Position numbers and translations under genes: made by a program
The notes under the pieces: model-generated
What the model saw: only the letters and a program-made list of their open reading frames with translations
Told to the model about the DNA's origin: nothing
Database searches by the model: none
Shown: piece by piece, positions 6,090 to 6,581 of the stretch
Layout: each line of letters starts with the position of its first letter
Numbering within the stretch: the stretch's first letter is position 1
Source: Gallionellaceae bacterium UBA6222
GTDB lineage: Bacteria; Pseudomonadota; Gammaproteobacteria; Burkholderiales; Gallionellaceae
Direction: 5' to 3'
Length of the DNA: 6,581 bases
Assembly (NCBI GenBank): GCA_002421915.1
Contig: DISA01000022.1
Coordinates: 1-6,581 of the forward strand

Positions 6090-6292
6090 CTGCCCTTGAC
6101 GCCGAACTTGGCCAGAATATTGTTCAGCGGACAGATCTGGGTGAAGCCACTCTGGAACAGGTTCAGGCCGACGAAGGCGGTGAACAACAGGAAATATTCA
6201 CTGACAAACAGCGGGCTGGCGGCCACCCCCAGCGACAATGACAACAGGATGAAAAAACCGGCGACGATACGGACGATACGTTCTGCATTCAT
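6083..6292 (-). CDS. Small DUF2892 (YgaP-type transmembrane domain) membrane protein
   Basis: This 69-residue inner-membrane protein has two hydrophobic helices, at about 7-25 and 30-47. They are followed by the family signature NLFQSGFTQICPLNNILAKFG (44-64). The same membrane module is found fused to the rhodanese domain of YgaP in E. coli; here it stands alone. The cysteine in ICPL (C54) is conserved in the family, and a second cysteine is the last residue (C69). TAAGGAG sits 8 bases before the ATG, so the start is secure. Its stop overlaps the presumed TTG start of the downstream ligase, and the RND permease ends 24 bases upstream. Its biochemical role is unknown. Confidence 0.92.
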   Translation of the reverse strand: MNAERIVRIVAGFFILLSLSLGVAASPLFVSEYFLLFTAFVGLNLFQSGFTQICPLNNILAKFGVKGSC

Positions 6293-6300
6293 ATTTGCGA

Positions 6301-6307
6301 CTCCTTA
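6301..6307 (-). promoter_or_regulatory. Ribosome binding site of the DUF2892 gene
   Basis: TAAGGAG on the minus strand, 8 bases before the ATG at 6292, is the strongest Shine-Dalgarno sequence in the window. It lies in the 24-base gap after the RND permease stop. Confidence 0.75.
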
Positions 6308-6316
6308 GTGGTTGGC

Positions 6317-6581
6317 TTATTGGAATTTTTTGTAAATTGACGCGTAATACAACACCGGGATCACCACCAGCGTCAACAGGGTGGAGACCAGAATACCGAA
6401 GATCAGCGACAGCGCGAGGCCGTTGAAGATCGGGTCGTCGAGTATGAACAGCGCGCCCAGCATCGCCGCCAATCCGGTCAGAATGATCGGCTTGGCGCGT
6501 GCCGATGCCGCATTGATCACCGCATGCTGCGGATCTATTCCATCGCGCAACTGCAAATTGACGAAGTCCACCAGCAGGATG
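6317..6581 (-). CDS. RND-family efflux permease, C-terminal end, cut by window edge
   Basis: These are the last 87 residues of an inner-membrane resistance-nodulation-division transporter, a proton-driven pump that works with a periplasmic adaptor and an outer-membrane channel. The visible part reads ILLVDFVNLQLRDG, then a charged loop ASARAKPIILTGLAAMLGA, then DDPIFNGLALSLIFGILVST and LLTLVVIPVLYYASIYKKF. This corresponds to the last three membrane helices, with the RPIxxT-like segment before the penultimate ones. The reading frame is open to the right edge, so the gene continues beyond it; full-length members exceed 1000 residues. The substrate class (drug or metal) cannot be told from this piece. 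It is 24 bases upstream of the DUF2892 gene and may be the head of, or simply precede, the minus-strand operon. Confidence 0.9.
   Translation of the reverse strand, partial: ILLVDFVNLQLRDGIDPQHAVINAASARAKPIILTGLAAMLGALFILDDPIFNGLALSLIFGILVSTLLTLVVIPVLYYASIYKKFQ

Overview
This window is a dense, GC-rich stretch of a Gram-negative proteobacterial chromosome. The gene set (secB, grxC, gpsA, a MSHA-type pilus ATPase, a PglL-type glycosyl ligase and an RND efflux pump) and the protein styles suggest a betaproteobacterium, possibly of the Nitrosomonadales/Gallionellaceae type. That placement is an inference from family knowledge, not a database result. There are no mobile elements, CRISPR arrays, tRNAs or rRNAs.

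Layout. At the left edge (1-998, minus strand) lies the N-terminal part of a MshE-like GspE/PilB-family ATPase that runs off the window at its Walker A motif. A 211-bp divergent intergenic region (999-1209) carries two inverted repeats. trmL (1210-1692) is the only plus-strand gene and encodes a tRNA wobble-position 2'-O-methyltransferase. It ends in a strong hairpin shared with the convergent gpsA.

From the right edge back to 1712, eight minus-strand genes follow each other with gaps of 24 bp or less, or with overlaps. In transcription order they are: the 3' end of an RND efflux permease, a small DUF2892 membrane protein, a PglL/Wzy-type O-oligosaccharyltransferase, a membrane-anchored rhodanese (YibN-like), glutaredoxin GrxC, export chaperone SecB, an exported double-SH3 protein, and glycerol-3-phosphate dehydrogenase GpsA. 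Overlapping start/stop codons and Shine-Dalgarno sequences set against the preceding stops suggest one transcription unit, or a few coupled ones.

How the genes fit together. The core yibN-grxC-secB-gpsA order is the same as in Escherichia coli, so this is an ancient secretion, redox and phospholipid-precursor cluster. What is added locally is the SH3 gene between secB and gpsA, and the PglL ligase plus DUF2892 protein upstream. PglL-type ligases glycosylate type IV pilins and other exported proteins in the periplasm, and the MshE-like ATPase at the other end powers a type IV pilus. A functional link between the two is plausible but unproven. I see no clearly undescribed system. The most useful observations are the corrected GTG start of the rhodanese, an intact pair of 24-residue c-di-GMP-binding motifs in MshE (one with a substituted glycine), and a strand-biased hairpin in the mshE leader.
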